The notes: generated by a model from the sequence alone, not told the origin. A stretch of DNA of 64,000 nt from Burkholderiaceae bacterium (GCA_030123545.1 CP126124.1:1240001-1304000), one strand, 5' to 3'. Positions 18,297 through 27,847 are shown, counted from the first letter of the stretch. Program-made: numbers and translations.

Positions 18297-19088
18297 ATGA
18301 TCCGTACCGAAATCGGCTACACCACCATTGACAAGATCACCGTGCGCGAAAAAGACCTGGCCAAGGAACTGCTGGGCCAGGTGGACTTCGTAGACATGAT
18401 GATGCTGGCCATCCTGGGCCGCATGCCCGACGAGCGTGAGAAGAAGATGATCAATCTCATCCTCGTGACCGCGTGCGACCACGGCCTGACGCCCAGCGCG
18501 ATGAGCGCGCGCCTGACCTACCTCGGCGCACCCGAGGCCATGCAGGCCGCCGTGGCCGCCGGACTGCTCGGCGCGGGCAGCGTCTTCCTGGGCACGACGC
18601 AGAATGCGGCCGAACTGCTCATCAACGCGGCACGCGACCTGAAGGACGAAGACGGCGATGATGCATTTGTCGCCTGCGCGCGCGAAACCATCCGCCACGC
18701 ACGCGAGAAAAAGCAGCCCATCTACGGCGTGGGGCATCCCATCCACATCCACGGTGACCCGCGCATTCCGACCCTGGCCGCTGTCTCGCGCGACAACGGC
18801 TGCTTTGGCAAGCACTGGCGCCTGATGTACGCCATCGAGCGCGTGTTCCGCGACGAGATGAGCAAGAACTTGCCGATGAATGCGGTCGGCGCCATCGGCT
18901 CGATCATCGGCGACATGGGGCTGGACCCCCTGCTGGCACGCGGCTTCATGCTTGTTGGCCGCGCGGCGGGCCTGATCGGCCACCTCTACGAAGAGCGCCA
19001 AAACCCCATCGGACAGCAACTGTGGGATCTCGTCCTGGAGCAGGACCCGCGCAATGAAATCCCGGGCAAGCGCCGCGGCGCTGAGTGA
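18297..19088 (+). CDS. Short citrate synthase/citryl-CoA lyase family protein
   Basis: Protein of 263 residues related to the C-terminal two thirds of citrate synthases (normally 370-430 residues). DHGLTPSAMSAR carries a histidine at the first catalytic position, GVGHPIHIHGDPR the second, and AAGLIGHLYEERQNPIGQQLWD the usual C-terminal region. Short members like this are annotated as citryl-CoA lyases, which split citryl-CoA type thioesters into acetyl-CoA and a keto acid. Here, next to an NDP-forming CoA ligase (8-bp gap) and after dehydrogenase and hydratase genes, it may cleave a branched hydroxy-acyl-CoA as the carbon-carbon cleavage step that replaces a thiolase. The reaction is inferred only. 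AGAGG precedes the start. Confidence 0.72.
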   Translation: MIRTEIGYTTIDKITVREKDLAKELLGQVDFVDMMMLAILGRMPDEREKKMINLILVTACDHGLTPSAMSARLTYLGAPEAMQAAVAAGLLGAGSVFLGTTQNAAELLINAARDLKDEDGDDAFVACARETIRHAREKKQPIYGVGHPIHIHGDPRIPTLAAVSRDNGCFGKHWRLMYAIERVFRDEMSKNLPMNAVGAIGSIIGDMGLDPLLARGFMLVGRAAGLIGHLYEERQNPIGQQLWDLVLEQDPRNEIPGKRRGAE

Positions 19089-19096
19089 GGTGTGCC

Positions 19097-21232
19097 ATGA
19101 AGGACGAAACGCAAGGCATGATGTTCCAGAACTTGGATTTGCTGATGGAGCCGCGCTCGGTGGTCGTGGTCGGAGCTTCCGACCGGCCGGCAAGCCTGGG
19201 CCAGCGCGCGCTGACCAACCTTATCGAGCACTCGAAATTCCAGGGTGAGTTGTTCCTGGTCAACGCCACCAAGGACGAGGTCATGGGCCGGCGCAGCTAC
19301 CGCCGTGTCGAAGACCTTCCCTATGCGCCCGATCTCGCTGTGGTCGCCGTACCTGCCAATGTCGCCAACGATGTCCTCGAAGCCTGCGGCAAAAAGGGCA
19401 TCCGTTTTGCCGTGGTGCTGACCTCGGGCTTCGGCGAGGCGGGCGAAGAGGGCAAGCGCCTGGAAGCACGCATGCGTCAGATTCCCGGTGAAACGGGAAT
19501 CCGCATCTACGGGCCGAATTGCCCCGGTCTGACAAACACCAACAAGGGCTTGGGTTTCACCTTTTCCCCGTCCTTCGAGCATGACCGCATGACCGGGCCG
19601 ATCGGCCTGGTGACGCAAGGCGGCGGATTGGGGCGCACCTTCCTGCAGGCATGTGATCGCGGCGTGGGCATCGGGCTGTGGTGCTCCAGCGGCAATGAGG
19701 CGGATCTCACCGTGAGCGACTACATCCACCACATGGTCTCGATGCCCGAGATCAGGGTCATCGTCACCCTGCTCGAAGGCATCAACGACCCGCCGCGTTT
19801 CGCGCAAGCGGCGCTGAAGGCTGCCGCGCACGGCAAGCCCATTGTGGCGCTCAAGGTCGGCAAATCGGAATACGGAATCAAGGCCACGCAATCGCACACG
19901 GCGGCGCTATCGGGCACCGCCGAGATCAACAGCACAGCCTTCAGGCAATTGGGCATCATCGAAGTCGATGACATCGACGAATTGATCGACACCGCCGCTT
20001 TGCTGGCGCGCGGCGTGCCAAAGAAGGATGCGCGCGTGGCGGTCTATTCCTTTTCGGGCGGCACAGTGGCGCTAGCGGCCGACATGCTCGGCCTGGCGGG
20101 TCTCGCACTGGCCGAGTTCGATCCGGCCACGGGCGCGAAGCTGCGCGAGTTACTGCCGTCGTATGCGGCCTTTGACAATCCGGTAGACACCACGGCCGAG
20201 ATACTGGTCAACCCCGAGATCAGCTTTGGTTCTTTGCTCGCCGTGGCACGCGATCCCAATGTGGATGTGGTGCTGTACCCGATCCCGATGGAGTACGGCG
20301 CGACCACGCGTGCAGCCGCCGAGAACATGGTCAAGGTGCAGGCCCAAGTCGATACACCGATCATGCCAGTTTGGCTCAGCGACCGGCTAGGCGAGGGCTT
20401 CCAGATCATGGTTGCGGGCGGCTTGGTGCCCGTGCGTAGCCTAGGCAAAGCCATCAAAGCGCTGCAGTGCTGGAACAACTTCAGTAAACGTCAGCGTGGC
20501 TTCGATGCGGACTGGCTTCCCGCTATCTGCACCGAGAAGCATCACGCGGAGCAAGGCGTGCGCAAGGTCTACGGGGAATCCGAAGGCAAGGCGCTGCTCG
20601 CGGGTGCAGGCGTGCGTGTGCCCTTTGGGCGCGTGGCGCGCAATGCGCAGCAAGCGGTGGTAATCGCAGCTGAAATCGGTGGCGCTGTGGTCGCCAAGAT
20701 CGCCAGTGCCGACATCCTGCACAAGTCCGACATTGGTGGGGTGATGGTTGGCTTGCGGACCGAAGCAGAAGTGCGTGCGGCCTGGGACTCGATCATGGCC
20801 AGCGCGCAAAAGGCTTGCCCGCAGGCGGACATCGACGGCCTGTTGATCGAGCAGATGGCTGATCTCAAGCAGGGCGTAGAGACCTTCATTGGCGTCCACT
20901 GTGATCCCTTGTTTGGCCCCATCCTGACCTTTGGGCTTGGCGGCATATACGTCGAGCTATTCAAGGACGTGAGCCGCCGCCTGCTACCGATCACACCTCG
21001 CGATGCCGCAGAAATGATCCGCGAAACTCGCTGCCACGAGCTGCTCAAAGGCTTCCGTGGCAGCCCCGCCACCGACATCGCGGCGCTCGAAAAGATGTTG
21101 GTGGCTGTCTCGAATTTTGTCGTCCAAGGGAATCATCGTATCCAGGAAATGGATCTGAATCCCGTGATCGTCAGCGCTGCAGGCGTGATGGCGCTCGACG
21201 CCGTTCTCATCACAGCGCAACCGGCCCCCTGA
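19097..21232 (+). CDS. Acetate-CoA ligase family protein (NDP-forming acyl-CoA synthetase)
   Basis: Protein of 711 residues joining the alpha and beta parts of NDP-forming acyl-CoA synthetases. The order is a CoA-binding Rossmann domain (MEPRSVVVVGASDRP near residue 12), a flavodoxin-like CoA-ligase region with the phospho-histidine segment SHTAALSG near residue 265, and a C-terminal ATP-grasp domain (about 490-705; KIASADILHKSDIGGV, EQMADLKQGVETFIG). It makes an acyl-CoA from acid, CoA and ATP, releasing ADP, or works in reverse to conserve energy. The ATG at 19097 is preferred over a GTG at 19085 that overlaps the previous stop. It is the last enzyme gene before the Bug-type transporter protein. 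Confidence 0.88.
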   Translation: MKDETQGMMFQNLDLLMEPRSVVVVGASDRPASLGQRALTNLIEHSKFQGELFLVNATKDEVMGRRSYRRVEDLPYAPDLAVVAVPANVANDVLEACGKKGIRFAVVLTSGFGEAGEEGKRLEARMRQIPGETGIRIYGPNCPGLTNTNKGLGFTFSPSFEHDRMTGPIGLVTQGGGLGRTFLQACDRGVGIGLWCSSGNEADLTVSDYIHHMVSMPEIRVIVTLLEGINDPPRFAQAALKAAAHGKPIVALKVGKSEYGIKATQSHTAALSGTAEINSTAFRQLGIIEVDDIDELIDTAALLARGVPKKDARVAVYSFSGGTVALAADMLGLAGLALAEFDPATGAKLRELLPSYAAFDNPVDTTAEILVNPEISFGSLLAVARDPNVDVVLYPIPMEYGATTRAAAENMVKVQAQVDTPIMPVWLSDRLGEGFQIMVAGGLVPVRSLGKAIKALQCWNNFSKRQRGFDADWLPAICTEKHHAEQGVRKVYGESEGKALLAGAGVRVPFGRVARNAQQAVVIAAEIGGAVVAKIASADILHKSDIGGVMVGLRTEAEVRAAWDSIMASAQKACPQADIDGLLIEQMADLKQGVETFIGVHCDPLFGPILTFGLGGIYVELFKDVSRRLLPITPRDAAEMIRETRCHELLKGFRGSPATDIAALEKMLVAVSNFVVQGNHRIQEMDLNPVIVSAAGVMALDAVLITAQPAP

Positions 21233-21260
21233 TTTGCAAATATTGAAAGGAGATATTCAC

Positions 21261-22238
21261 ATGATTTCGCGACGCATTTTTTCCACAGGTACCCTGTTTA
21301 GCGTGTTGTCAGCAACTGTCGGACTGCCGGTGCATGCTGATACCTTCCCGGATCGCCCTATCAAACTCGTTGTGCCGTTCACTGCGGGCGGCATTACCGA
21401 CAATCTAGCGCGCGTTGCGGGGCAATACGCCTCGAAGGTGCTGAACCAGCCCATCGTTGTGGACAACCGCCCCGGTGCAGGGGGTGGACTGGGAGCCATG
21501 ACTGTGGCACAAGCCACGCCTGATGGCTATACCGTCCTTCTGGGAACGCAAGGCACCCAGGCGACCAACTTGGCCCTTTACAAGAGCCTCCGCTACAAGG
21601 ATGGCGACTTCCGAGCCGTTCAGGGCCTGATGGCCATTCCCAATGTGCTCGTCGTCAATGCCTCAAAGCCTTACAAAAATCTGGCCGAACTCGTTGCATA
21701 TGCCAAGAAGAATCCGGAGGCATTGACCTACTCGTCTCCGGGCGTTGGAACCGGCTCGCACTTGGCTGCGGAACTGTTCCAGACTGTGGCGGGAATCAAG
21801 CTCCGTCATGTTTCGTACAGAGGTAGCGCTCCCTCCATCACCGACCTGATCGCAGGCAACATTGATCTGAGTTTCGACTATCCGGCGACCACGGTACCGC
21901 ATATCAAGTCGGGCAAGTTGCGCGCGATCGCCATGACCGGGCTGGAGCGCGTGCCCGTGCTGCCGGAGGTGCCTACTTTGAGCGAGCTGGGCTATGCCAA
22001 AGCTACGGCCGAATCATGGTTGGGTGTATTTGCGCCGCGCGAAACTCCGGACGCTGTCATGCAGAAACTGCAGTTGGCCTTTGCGCAGTCCATCGAGGAC
22101 AAGGGCGTGCAGGAAAAGTTCGTCGAATTTGGTGGCGTTCCACTGCGCAAGTCTGGCAAGGCGTTTGAGGCTTTCGTGCGCGACGAAGTCGTGAGGTGGG
22201 AACAGGTGGTTAAGAAGTCGGGTGCGACTTTGGATTGA
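21261..22238 (+). CDS. Bug/TctC family tripartite tricarboxylate transporter substrate-binding protein
   Basis: Periplasmic solute-binding protein of 325 residues. The ATG at 21261 has AAAGGAGATATTCAC upstream, and the protein opens with a signal peptide ending near VHADTFP. The mature N-terminus FPDRPIKLVVPFTAGGITD, then VVDNRPGAGGGLGA and later TYSSPGVGTGSHLAAELF, are the standard Bug signatures. Such proteins bind carboxylates and are greatly expanded in Burkholderiales; most are orphans without TctA/TctB, as here. It ends the IclR-linked operon, 28 bp after the ligase gene, and likely senses or delivers the carboxylate that the operon degrades. Confidence 0.92.
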   Translation: MISRRIFSTGTLFSVLSATVGLPVHADTFPDRPIKLVVPFTAGGITDNLARVAGQYASKVLNQPIVVDNRPGAGGGLGAMTVAQATPDGYTVLLGTQGTQATNLALYKSLRYKDGDFRAVQGLMAIPNVLVVNASKPYKNLAELVAYAKKNPEALTYSSPGVGTGSHLAAELFQTVAGIKLRHVSYRGSAPSITDLIAGNIDLSFDYPATTVPHIKSGKLRAIAMTGLERVPVLPEVPTLSELGYAKATAESWLGVFAPRETPDAVMQKLQLAFAQSIEDKGVQEKFVEFGGVPLRKSGKAFEAFVRDEVVRWEQVVKKSGATLD

Positions 22239-22541
22239 ATTTTATCGACTCGGGATTCCGCGTTGCAAAGCGCTGCCCAAGATGCATCGTGTGGCCGCTC
22301 GCCACCCCTTCCATTCGAGCGTCCGGCTGCGGTCAACCGGGTTTCGCCTTGTGCATACAAAGTCAACTCGCCATGCACTGGCGGGCAAGACGCGTATGTG
22401 CCGAGTGCCCAGAATACCGCCTGGTAGCACGCCCAGGGGCGGCCCGTGGTCGTTCGGCATCGATGCATTCGCATGAATGCTTCTTCGGCAACGGCATGTC
22501 GGTGTGCTCACCCGAATAGCCCAGCAACCAGGAGAGAGTGA
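22239..22541. other. Intergenic region holding the repeat copy B
   Basis: A 303-bp gap between the Bug gene and the nitroreductase gene. It contains the dispersed repeat at 22334-22405 and, at its right end, the AGGAGAGTGA ribosome site of the nitroreductase. No tRNA, hairpin-plus-T-tract terminator or convincing promoter was seen. Confidence 0.45.
22334..22405 (+). repeat. Dispersed repeat, copy B
   Basis: Partner of the repeat at 10391-10455 in opposite orientation. Positions 22358-22394 are identical to 10433-10397 (37 bp), with about 80% identity in the flanks. The core contains CGCCA-TGCAC-TGGCG. This copy is intergenic. Two copies only were found in the window. Confidence 0.75.
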
Positions 22542-23243
22542 ATGTCTGTCTGCGCCGCGCCTTTGCGCGACATGCTGATTGATGCGGTGATGCGCGAACG
22601 TCGTTCCGTCCGCGCCTTTCTGCCGATCCCGGTGCCGCAAGAAGTGGTGGCCCAGATTCTGTCGGTGGCAGCCAGCGCGCCCAGTGGCACCAACACCCAG
22701 CCGTGGCATGTCATTGCCGTGGCGGGCGAGGCGAGGAAGCGCTTGTGCGACCGTGTACTGCACGCCTTTCACCATGAAGAGGGAGAGCACCAGTCCGAAT
22801 ACGACATCTACCCGGCCGAGTTCTTCGAGCCCTACCTGACCAGGCGGCGCCGGTGCGGCTTTGCGCTCTATGCCGCAGTCGGAATCTCCAAGGGAGATAC
22901 GGATGCCATGCGTGCTCAACATGCACGTAACTTTGCCTTCTTCGATGCGCCGGTCGGTTTGATCTTCACCTTGGACCGGCGCATGGTGCAGAGCAGTTGG
23001 GTGGACTACGGGATGTTCTTACAGAACATCATGCTGGCGGCCCGCGCACGAGGCCTGGATACCTGTTCGCAGATGGCGTGGACCCTTTACCCGCGCCTTC
23101 TGGCTGAAGCCCTGCAAATCCCGGACGGGCAGATGGTCCTGTGCGGCATGGCACTGGGCTATGCCGACCCGGCGGCCGTGGTGAACCACGTGCGCACCGA
23201 GCGTGAGCCGGTCGAGAACTTCACACGCTTCAGCGGCTTCTAG
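22542..23243 (+). CDS. Nitroreductase family protein
   Basis: FMN-dependent oxidoreductase of 233 residues. RRSVRAFLPIPVP and the FMN-binding SAPSGTNTQPWHVIAV are typical, as are the later DYGMFLQNIMLAARARGLDTCSQ and the C-terminal GMALGYADP. The family reduces nitro groups, quinones or activated double bonds with NAD(P)H. Oddity: its first 12 residues (MSVCAAPLRDML) are nearly the same as the start of the unrelated acyl-CoA dehydrogenase 860 bp downstream (MSTYAAPLRDML), with 32 of 36 bases shared. The native nitroreductase start was probably further in, and the leader looks captured. AGGAGAGTGA precedes the ATG. Role in the pathway is unclear. Confidence 0.85.
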   Translation: MSVCAAPLRDMLIDAVMRERRSVRAFLPIPVPQEVVAQILSVAASAPSGTNTQPWHVIAVAGEARKRLCDRVLHAFHHEEGEHQSEYDIYPAEFFEPYLTRRRRCGFALYAAVGISKGDTDAMRAQHARNFAFFDAPVGLIFTLDRRMVQSSWVDYGMFLQNIMLAARARGLDTCSQMAWTLYPRLLAEALQIPDGQMVLCGMALGYADPAAVVNHVRTEREPVENFTRFSGF

Positions 23244-23400
23244 AAATCTTGTCATACCAACTAATCGCGTCGTAAGCCGCCTGAGAAATTCAGCCGCCCT
23301 GAAGCGGTTGATCGACCGGGCCTTGTCCTGATGGGTAGGGTCATGCATGGATGTATGCCCTATGGGGCTGACGGGTTGAACCCACAAAGAGGAGTAAGCA

Positions 23401-25182
23401 ATGTCTACCTACGCCGCGCCCTTGCGCGACATGCTGTTCACGATGAAGGAAGTCGGAGGCCTGGATGCGATCTGTGCCCAGCCGGGCCATGAAGAAACCA
23501 CGCCCGACCTGGTCGAGGCCATCCTGCAGGAGGCTGCCCACTACGCCGCCGGCGTGCTTGATCCGCTGAACCGCACCGGCGACGTGCAGGGCGCGCGCTG
23601 GCACGACGGCCAGGTCACGCCAGCCGATGGCTTTCGCGAAGCCTGGGCCAGCTTCTGCGAGAACGGCTGGAACGGCATGCCCGCTGCCACCGAATGGGGC
23701 GGCCAGGGCCTGCCCACGCTGGTGTCCACAGCCGTGCTGGAGATGTGGAAGTCGTCCAACCTCGCGTTCAGCCTGTGCCAGATGCTCACGCTGGGCGCGG
23801 TGGAAGCCATTGCGCACCATGGCAGCGACGCACTCAAGCACCGCTTCCTGGAGCCCATGGTCGAGGGCCGCTGGACGGGCACCATGAACCTCACCGAGCC
23901 CCAGGCAGGCTCCGACCTAGCCGCGCTGCGCAGCCGCGCCGTGCCCGAGGGCGACCACTACCGCGTCAGCGGCAACAAGATCTTCATCACCTGGGGCGAG
24001 CACGACATGGCCGAGAACATCGTCCACCTCGTGCTGGCGCGCCTGCCCGATGCACCGCCCGGCGTGAAAGGCATCTCGCTGTTCCTGTGTCCGAAGTACC
24101 TGGTCAACGACGACGGCTCCCTGGGCGAACACAACGATTTGACCTGTACCTCCATCGAACACAAGATGGGCATCCACGGCAGTCCTACGGCGTCGATGAG
24201 CTTCGGCGATGGCGGCGGCGCCATCGGCTATCTGGTCGGCGAGCCGAACCAGGGGCTGGCCTGCATGTTCACCATGATGAACCACGCACGGCTGAACGTC
24301 GGTCTGGAAGGCGTGGGCATTTCCGAGCGCGCCTACCAGCGCGCACGCGCCTACGCGCTGGAGCGGGTGCAGGGCAAGCCGCTGCTCAGGGCCAGCACCA
24401 CCATCGCAGGCCACCCGGACGTGCGGCGCATGCTGATGGACATGAAGGCCCGCACCGAGGCCATGCGCGCATTGGCCTATTTCTGCGCCGGCCAGATGGA
24501 CCGCGCCGCAGGCCACGCCGACGCGCAAGAGCGCGAGCAGGCACTGGCCCTGGTCGGCCTGCTGATCCCGGTGGTCAAGGGCTGGTGCACCGACAGCGCA
24601 CAGGGCATCACGTCCGATGGTGTGCAGGTGCATGGCGGCATGGGCTATGTCGAGGAAACCGGCGCTTCACAGCACTTGCGCGACGCGCGCATCACGACCA
24701 TCTACGAAGGCACCACGGGCATCCAGGCAAACGACCTGATTGGCCGCAAGCTGGCGCGAGAGGGCGGGCGCACGCTGAAGGCGCTGTTGGGCCGCATCGA
24801 CGGCGATGCGCGCCGGTTGGTCGAGATGCCCGATGCCGCGCTGGCGCAGATCGGCGGCGTGTTAGCGGCTTCGGCGCGTGCGCTGGGGGGTGCGGCCGAC
24901 TGGCTGCTGGCCCACGACGACCAACCAGCGCAGTGCGCGGCGGGCGCCGTGCCCTTCTTGCGGCTGGCGGGCACGGTGATCGGCGGCTGGCTGTCGGCGC
25001 GCATGGCCGAAGCCGCCACTGCGCAACTCGCGGCGAGATCGGGCGATGCTAGCTTTCTCGGCGCCAAGCGTGCCACGGCCAGCCACTACGCGGCGCATGT
25101 CCTGGTGCAGGCGCCGATGCTGCGCGACATCGTCACGGGCGGCGCCGCCAGCACGCTGGCCCTGGCGGACGATCAACTCTGA
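23401..25182 (+). CDS. Acyl-CoA dehydrogenase, large type with C-terminal extension
   Basis: Protein of 593 residues, about 200 longer than ordinary acyl-CoA dehydrogenases. The N-terminal MSTYAAPLRDML, GTMNLTEPQAGSDLAAL and ITWGEHDMAENIVHLVLARL, and a catalytic-type TTIYEGTTGIQANDLIGRKL near residue 440, are followed by a helical C-terminal domain of the AcylCoA_DH_C type (about 460-590). These large enzymes commonly act on long-chain or aromatic-side-chain acyl-CoAs. GAGGAGTAAGCA precedes the ATG. The etfBA genes follow 24 bp later, so this dehydrogenase is co-expressed with its electron acceptor. Confidence 0.92.
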   Translation: MSTYAAPLRDMLFTMKEVGGLDAICAQPGHEETTPDLVEAILQEAAHYAAGVLDPLNRTGDVQGARWHDGQVTPADGFREAWASFCENGWNGMPAATEWGGQGLPTLVSTAVLEMWKSSNLAFSLCQMLTLGAVEAIAHHGSDALKHRFLEPMVEGRWTGTMNLTEPQAGSDLAALRSRAVPEGDHYRVSGNKIFITWGEHDMAENIVHLVLARLPDAPPGVKGISLFLCPKYLVNDDGSLGEHNDLTCTSIEHKMGIHGSPTASMSFGDGGGAIGYLVGEPNQGLACMFTMMNHARLNVGLEGVGISERAYQRARAYALERVQGKPLLRASTTIAGHPDVRRMLMDMKARTEAMRALAYFCAGQMDRAAGHADAQEREQALALVGLLIPVVKGWCTDSAQGITSDGVQVHGGMGYVEETGASQHLRDARITTIYEGTTGIQANDLIGRKLAREGGRTLKALLGRIDGDARRLVEMPDAALAQIGGVLAASARALGGAADWLLAHDDQPAQCAAGAVPFLRLAGTVIGGWLSARMAEAATAQLAARSGDASFLGAKRATASHYAAHVLVQAPMLRDIVTGGAASTLALADDQL

Positions 25183-25206
25183 ATGATCCTGAAAGGAAAC
25201 CCTCCC

Positions 25207-25956
25207 ATGAAAATCCTGGTTCCCGTCAAGCGGGTGGTTGACTACAACGTCAAGGTCCGCGTCAAGAGCGATGGCAGCGGCGTGGACATCGCCAATGTCA
25301 AGATGAGCATGAACCCCTTCGACGAAATCGCCGTCGAAGAAGCCGTGCGCCTGAAGGAAAAAGGCTTGGTGACCGAAGTCATCGCCGTCAGCTGCGGCGT
25401 GGCCCAGTGCCAGGAAACCCTGCGCACCGCCATGGCCATCGGCGCCGACCGCGCCATCCTGGTGGAGACCGATGCCGACCTGCAGCCCCTGGCCGTGGCC
25501 AAGCTCCTGAAGGCCCTGGTCGACAAGGAACAGCCATCGCTGGTGATCCTGGGCAAGCAGGCCATCGACGACGACGCCAACCAGACCGGCCAGATGCTGG
25601 CGGCCTTGGCCGACCTGCCCCAGGCCACGTTCGCCAGCAAGGTCGAGCTGTCCGCCGACAAGGCCAGCGTGACCCGCGAAGTCGATGGCGGCCTGGAAAC
25701 CCTGCAGCTTTCGCTGCCCGCCGTCATCACCACCGACCTGCGCCTGAACGAGCCGCGCTACGTCACGCTGCCCAACATCATGAAGGCCAAAAAAAAGCCG
25801 CTTGACACCGTCAAGCCCGAAGACCTCGGCGTGGACGTGGCCCCGCGCCTGAAGACCCTGAAGGTCAGCGAACCCGCCAAGCGCGGCGCCGGCGTGAAGG
25901 TGGCCGACGTGGCCGCCCTGGTCGAGAAACTCAAGAACGAAGCGAAGGTGATCTGA
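25207..25956 (+). CDS. etfB: Electron transfer flavoprotein subunit beta
   Basis: AMP-binding subunit of ETF, 249 residues from the ATG at 25207 (GAAAGGAAACCCTCCC upstream). It begins [18 protein letters not shown] and holds the beta-ETF segments [34 protein letters not shown] and the recognition-loop-like stretch [15 protein letters not shown] that docks acyl-CoA dehydrogenases. With EtfA it forms the soluble heterodimer that accepts electrons from the acyl-CoA dehydrogenases of the island and passes them to ETF:quinone oxidoreductase. etfA follows after 1 bp. Confidence 0.96.
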   Translation: MKILVPVKRVVDYNVKVRVKSDGSGVDIANVKMSMNPFDEIAVEEAVRLKEKGLVTEVIAVSCGVAQCQETLRTAMAIGADRAILVETDADLQPLAVAKLLKALVDKEQPSLVILGKQAIDDDANQTGQMLAALADLPQATFASKVELSADKASVTREVDGGLETLQLSLPAVITTDLRLNEPRYVTLPNIMKAKKKPLDTVKPEDLGVDVAPRLKTLKVSEPAKRGAGVKVADVAALVEKLKNEAKVI

Positions 25957-25957
25957 C

Positions 25958-26890
25958 ATGACCGTACTCGTAATCGCTGAACACGACAACGCGACCATCA
26001 AGGGCGCGACGCTCAACACCGTGACGGCAGCCGCAGCCTGCGGCGGCGACGTGCACGTGCTGGTGGCCGGCCACAACGCTGGTGGCGCAGCCGCTGCCGC
26101 CGCGCAGATCGCCGGCGTTGCCAAGGTCATCCACGCCGACGGCGCCAGCCTGGCCCACGGCCTGGCCGAGAACGTGGCCGCCCAGGTGCTGGCCATCGCC
26201 GGCAACTACAGCCACATCGTGTTCCCCGCCACCGCCGGCGGCAAGAACGTGGCCCCCCGCGTGGCCGCCAAGCTCGACGTCGCCCAGATCAGCGACATCA
26301 CCAAGGTGGTGAGCGCCGACACCTTCGAGCGCCCCATTTACGCCGGCAACGCCATCGCCACCGTGCAAAGCGCCGACAGCGTGAAGGTCATCACCGTGCG
26401 CACCACGGGCTTTGACGCCGCCGCCGCCACCGGTGGCAGCGCCGCCGTCGAAACCGCCGCTGCCGCCGCCGACGCCGGCAAGAGCAGCTACGTGGGCAGC
26501 GAGATCGCCAAGAGCGACCGCCCCGAACTCACCGCCGCCAAGATCATCGTCTCCGGTGGCCGGGCCCTGGGCAGTAAGGAAAAGTTCGACGAAGTCATCA
26601 CCCCCCTGGCCGACAAGCTGGGCGCGGCCATTGGAGCCAGCCGCGCGGCGGTGGACGCGGGCTACGCCCCCAACGACCTGCAGGTGGGGCAGACGGGAAA
26701 GATCGTGGCGCCGCAGCTGTACATCGCCTGCGGCATCTCGGGCGCCATCCAGCACCTGGCGGGCATGAAGGACTCGAAGGTGATCGTGGCGATCAATAAG
26801 GACCCGGAGGCGCCGATCTTCAGCGTGGCCGACTACGGGCTGGAGGCGGACCTTTTCGCGGCTGTGCCGGAACTCGTCAAGGCCTTTTAA
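25958..26890 (+). CDS. etfA: Electron transfer flavoprotein subunit alpha
   Basis: FAD-binding subunit of ETF, 310 residues. The N-terminal domain ([20 protein letters not shown]) is followed by the conserved FAD domain: [34 protein letters not shown] (quoted in part), [20 protein letters not shown] and [16 protein letters not shown]. All flavin-contact motifs are present, so the protein is expected to be functional. It is the last catabolic gene; the LysR gene of the conjugation module begins 17 bp later, making this the likely junction between cargo and element core. Confidence 0.96.
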   Translation: MTVLVIAEHDNATIKGATLNTVTAAAACGGDVHVLVAGHNAGGAAAAAAQIAGVAKVIHADGASLAHGLAENVAAQVLAIAGNYSHIVFPATAGGKNVAPRVAAKLDVAQISDITKVVSADTFERPIYAGNAIATVQSADSVKVITVRTTGFDAAAATGGSAAVETAAAAADAGKSSYVGSEIAKSDRPELTAAKIIVSGGRALGSKEKFDEVITPLADKLGAAIGASRAAVDAGYAPNDLQVGQTGKIVAPQLYIACGISGAIQHLAGMKDSKVIVAINKDPEAPIFSVADYGLEADLFAAVPELVKAF

Positions 26891-26907
26891 CTTGGATGAG
26901 ATACACC

Positions 26908-27822
26908 ATGGAGCTTCGGCATTTGCGTTGCTTTATAGCGGTGGCCGAAGAACTTCACTTTGGCCGCGCAGCGGAAAAGCTGCACATCGATCAGTCCCCT
27001 TTGTCGCGCACCATCAAGGAGATAGAGGAAGAGCTCGGGGCGCAACTGTTCACGCGAACCACGCGAAGCACCCGCCTGACCTTTGCCGGAATGGCATTCC
27101 TGGAGCGGGTGCCGCGAATCTTCGAAGCTCTGAAACAGGCGTGTGACGGCGTCAAGTCCGCCGCCAGTGGGTTTCAGGGACAGTTGCGCATCGCTTTGTC
27201 CGATGGCATCACGCCCTCGCGAATGCCGACGCTGCTGGCACGGTGCCGAGAGGAAGATCCAGAGATTGACATTCGGTTATTTGAAGTGCCGTTGGACCAA
27301 CAGATCAAGGGTCTGCACGATGACCTGTATGACGTCGGCTTTTCGATGGCCGAAGAGGTGGGCGACGGCATTGTGGTCAGGCCTGCGTGGGAAGACGAGC
27401 TGATGGTGGCGGTCCCAGCTCGCCATCCTGTGCTGGCCCACAAGCACGTTCCGTTGGAAGAAGTGTTGCGCTATCCGCTGGCGCTATGCGATCCGGCGAT
27501 ATGCGAAGGCCATGCACGCCAAGTTGATCGCGTTTTGCAGCGCTACGAGCAACAGCCACTGATCGCCCAGCGCGTGGCGTCCTATGAGGTGATGATGACC
27601 TTGGTCTCCGCCGGATTGGCACTTGGTTTGGCGGGCGCCGCGCACATTGCATCCGGCCGTGGGCCAGGTGTTGTGGCCCGGCGCTTGGCGGGCAAGTCGC
27701 AGATGCTGGCCACGTATCTGCTGCACCGTGACGTGGAGCCCTCCGAAATGCTGGCCCGGTTCATCGCACGAGTGGCCTCCATTGATTCGGCAGATGGCTC
27801 CAGCGCCGCCGAGGACTCCTGA
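26908..27822 (+). CDS. LysR family transcriptional regulator at the head of the trb module
   Basis: LysR-type regulator of 304 residues. The ATG at 26908 (MELRHLRCFIAVAEELHFG) gives the standard LysR N-terminus; an ATG at 26896 adds four residues. The helix-turn-helix spans about 18-37 (GRAAEKLHIDQSPLSRTIKE), and an effector-binding domain follows. It lies 17 bp after etfA and 25 bp before eexN. A LysR gene directly ahead of eexN-traG is a common arrangement in Tn4371-like elements, so it more likely belongs to the transfer module than to the catabolic operon. Target and inducer are unknown. Base composition looks slightly less GC-rich than etfA. Confidence 0.87.
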   Translation: MELRHLRCFIAVAEELHFGRAAEKLHIDQSPLSRTIKEIEEELGAQLFTRTTRSTRLTFAGMAFLERVPRIFEALKQACDGVKSAASGFQGQLRIALSDGITPSRMPTLLARCREEDPEIDIRLFEVPLDQQIKGLHDDLYDVGFSMAEEVGDGIVVRPAWEDELMVAVPARHPVLAHKHVPLEEVLRYPLALCDPAICEGHARQVDRVLQRYEQQPLIAQRVASYEVMMTLVSAGLALGLAGAAHIASGRGPGVVARRLAGKSQMLATYLLHRDVEPSEMLARFIARVASIDSADGSSAAEDS

Positions 27823-27847
27823 TCCACCTGCTGAAAGGGCCCAAGCC

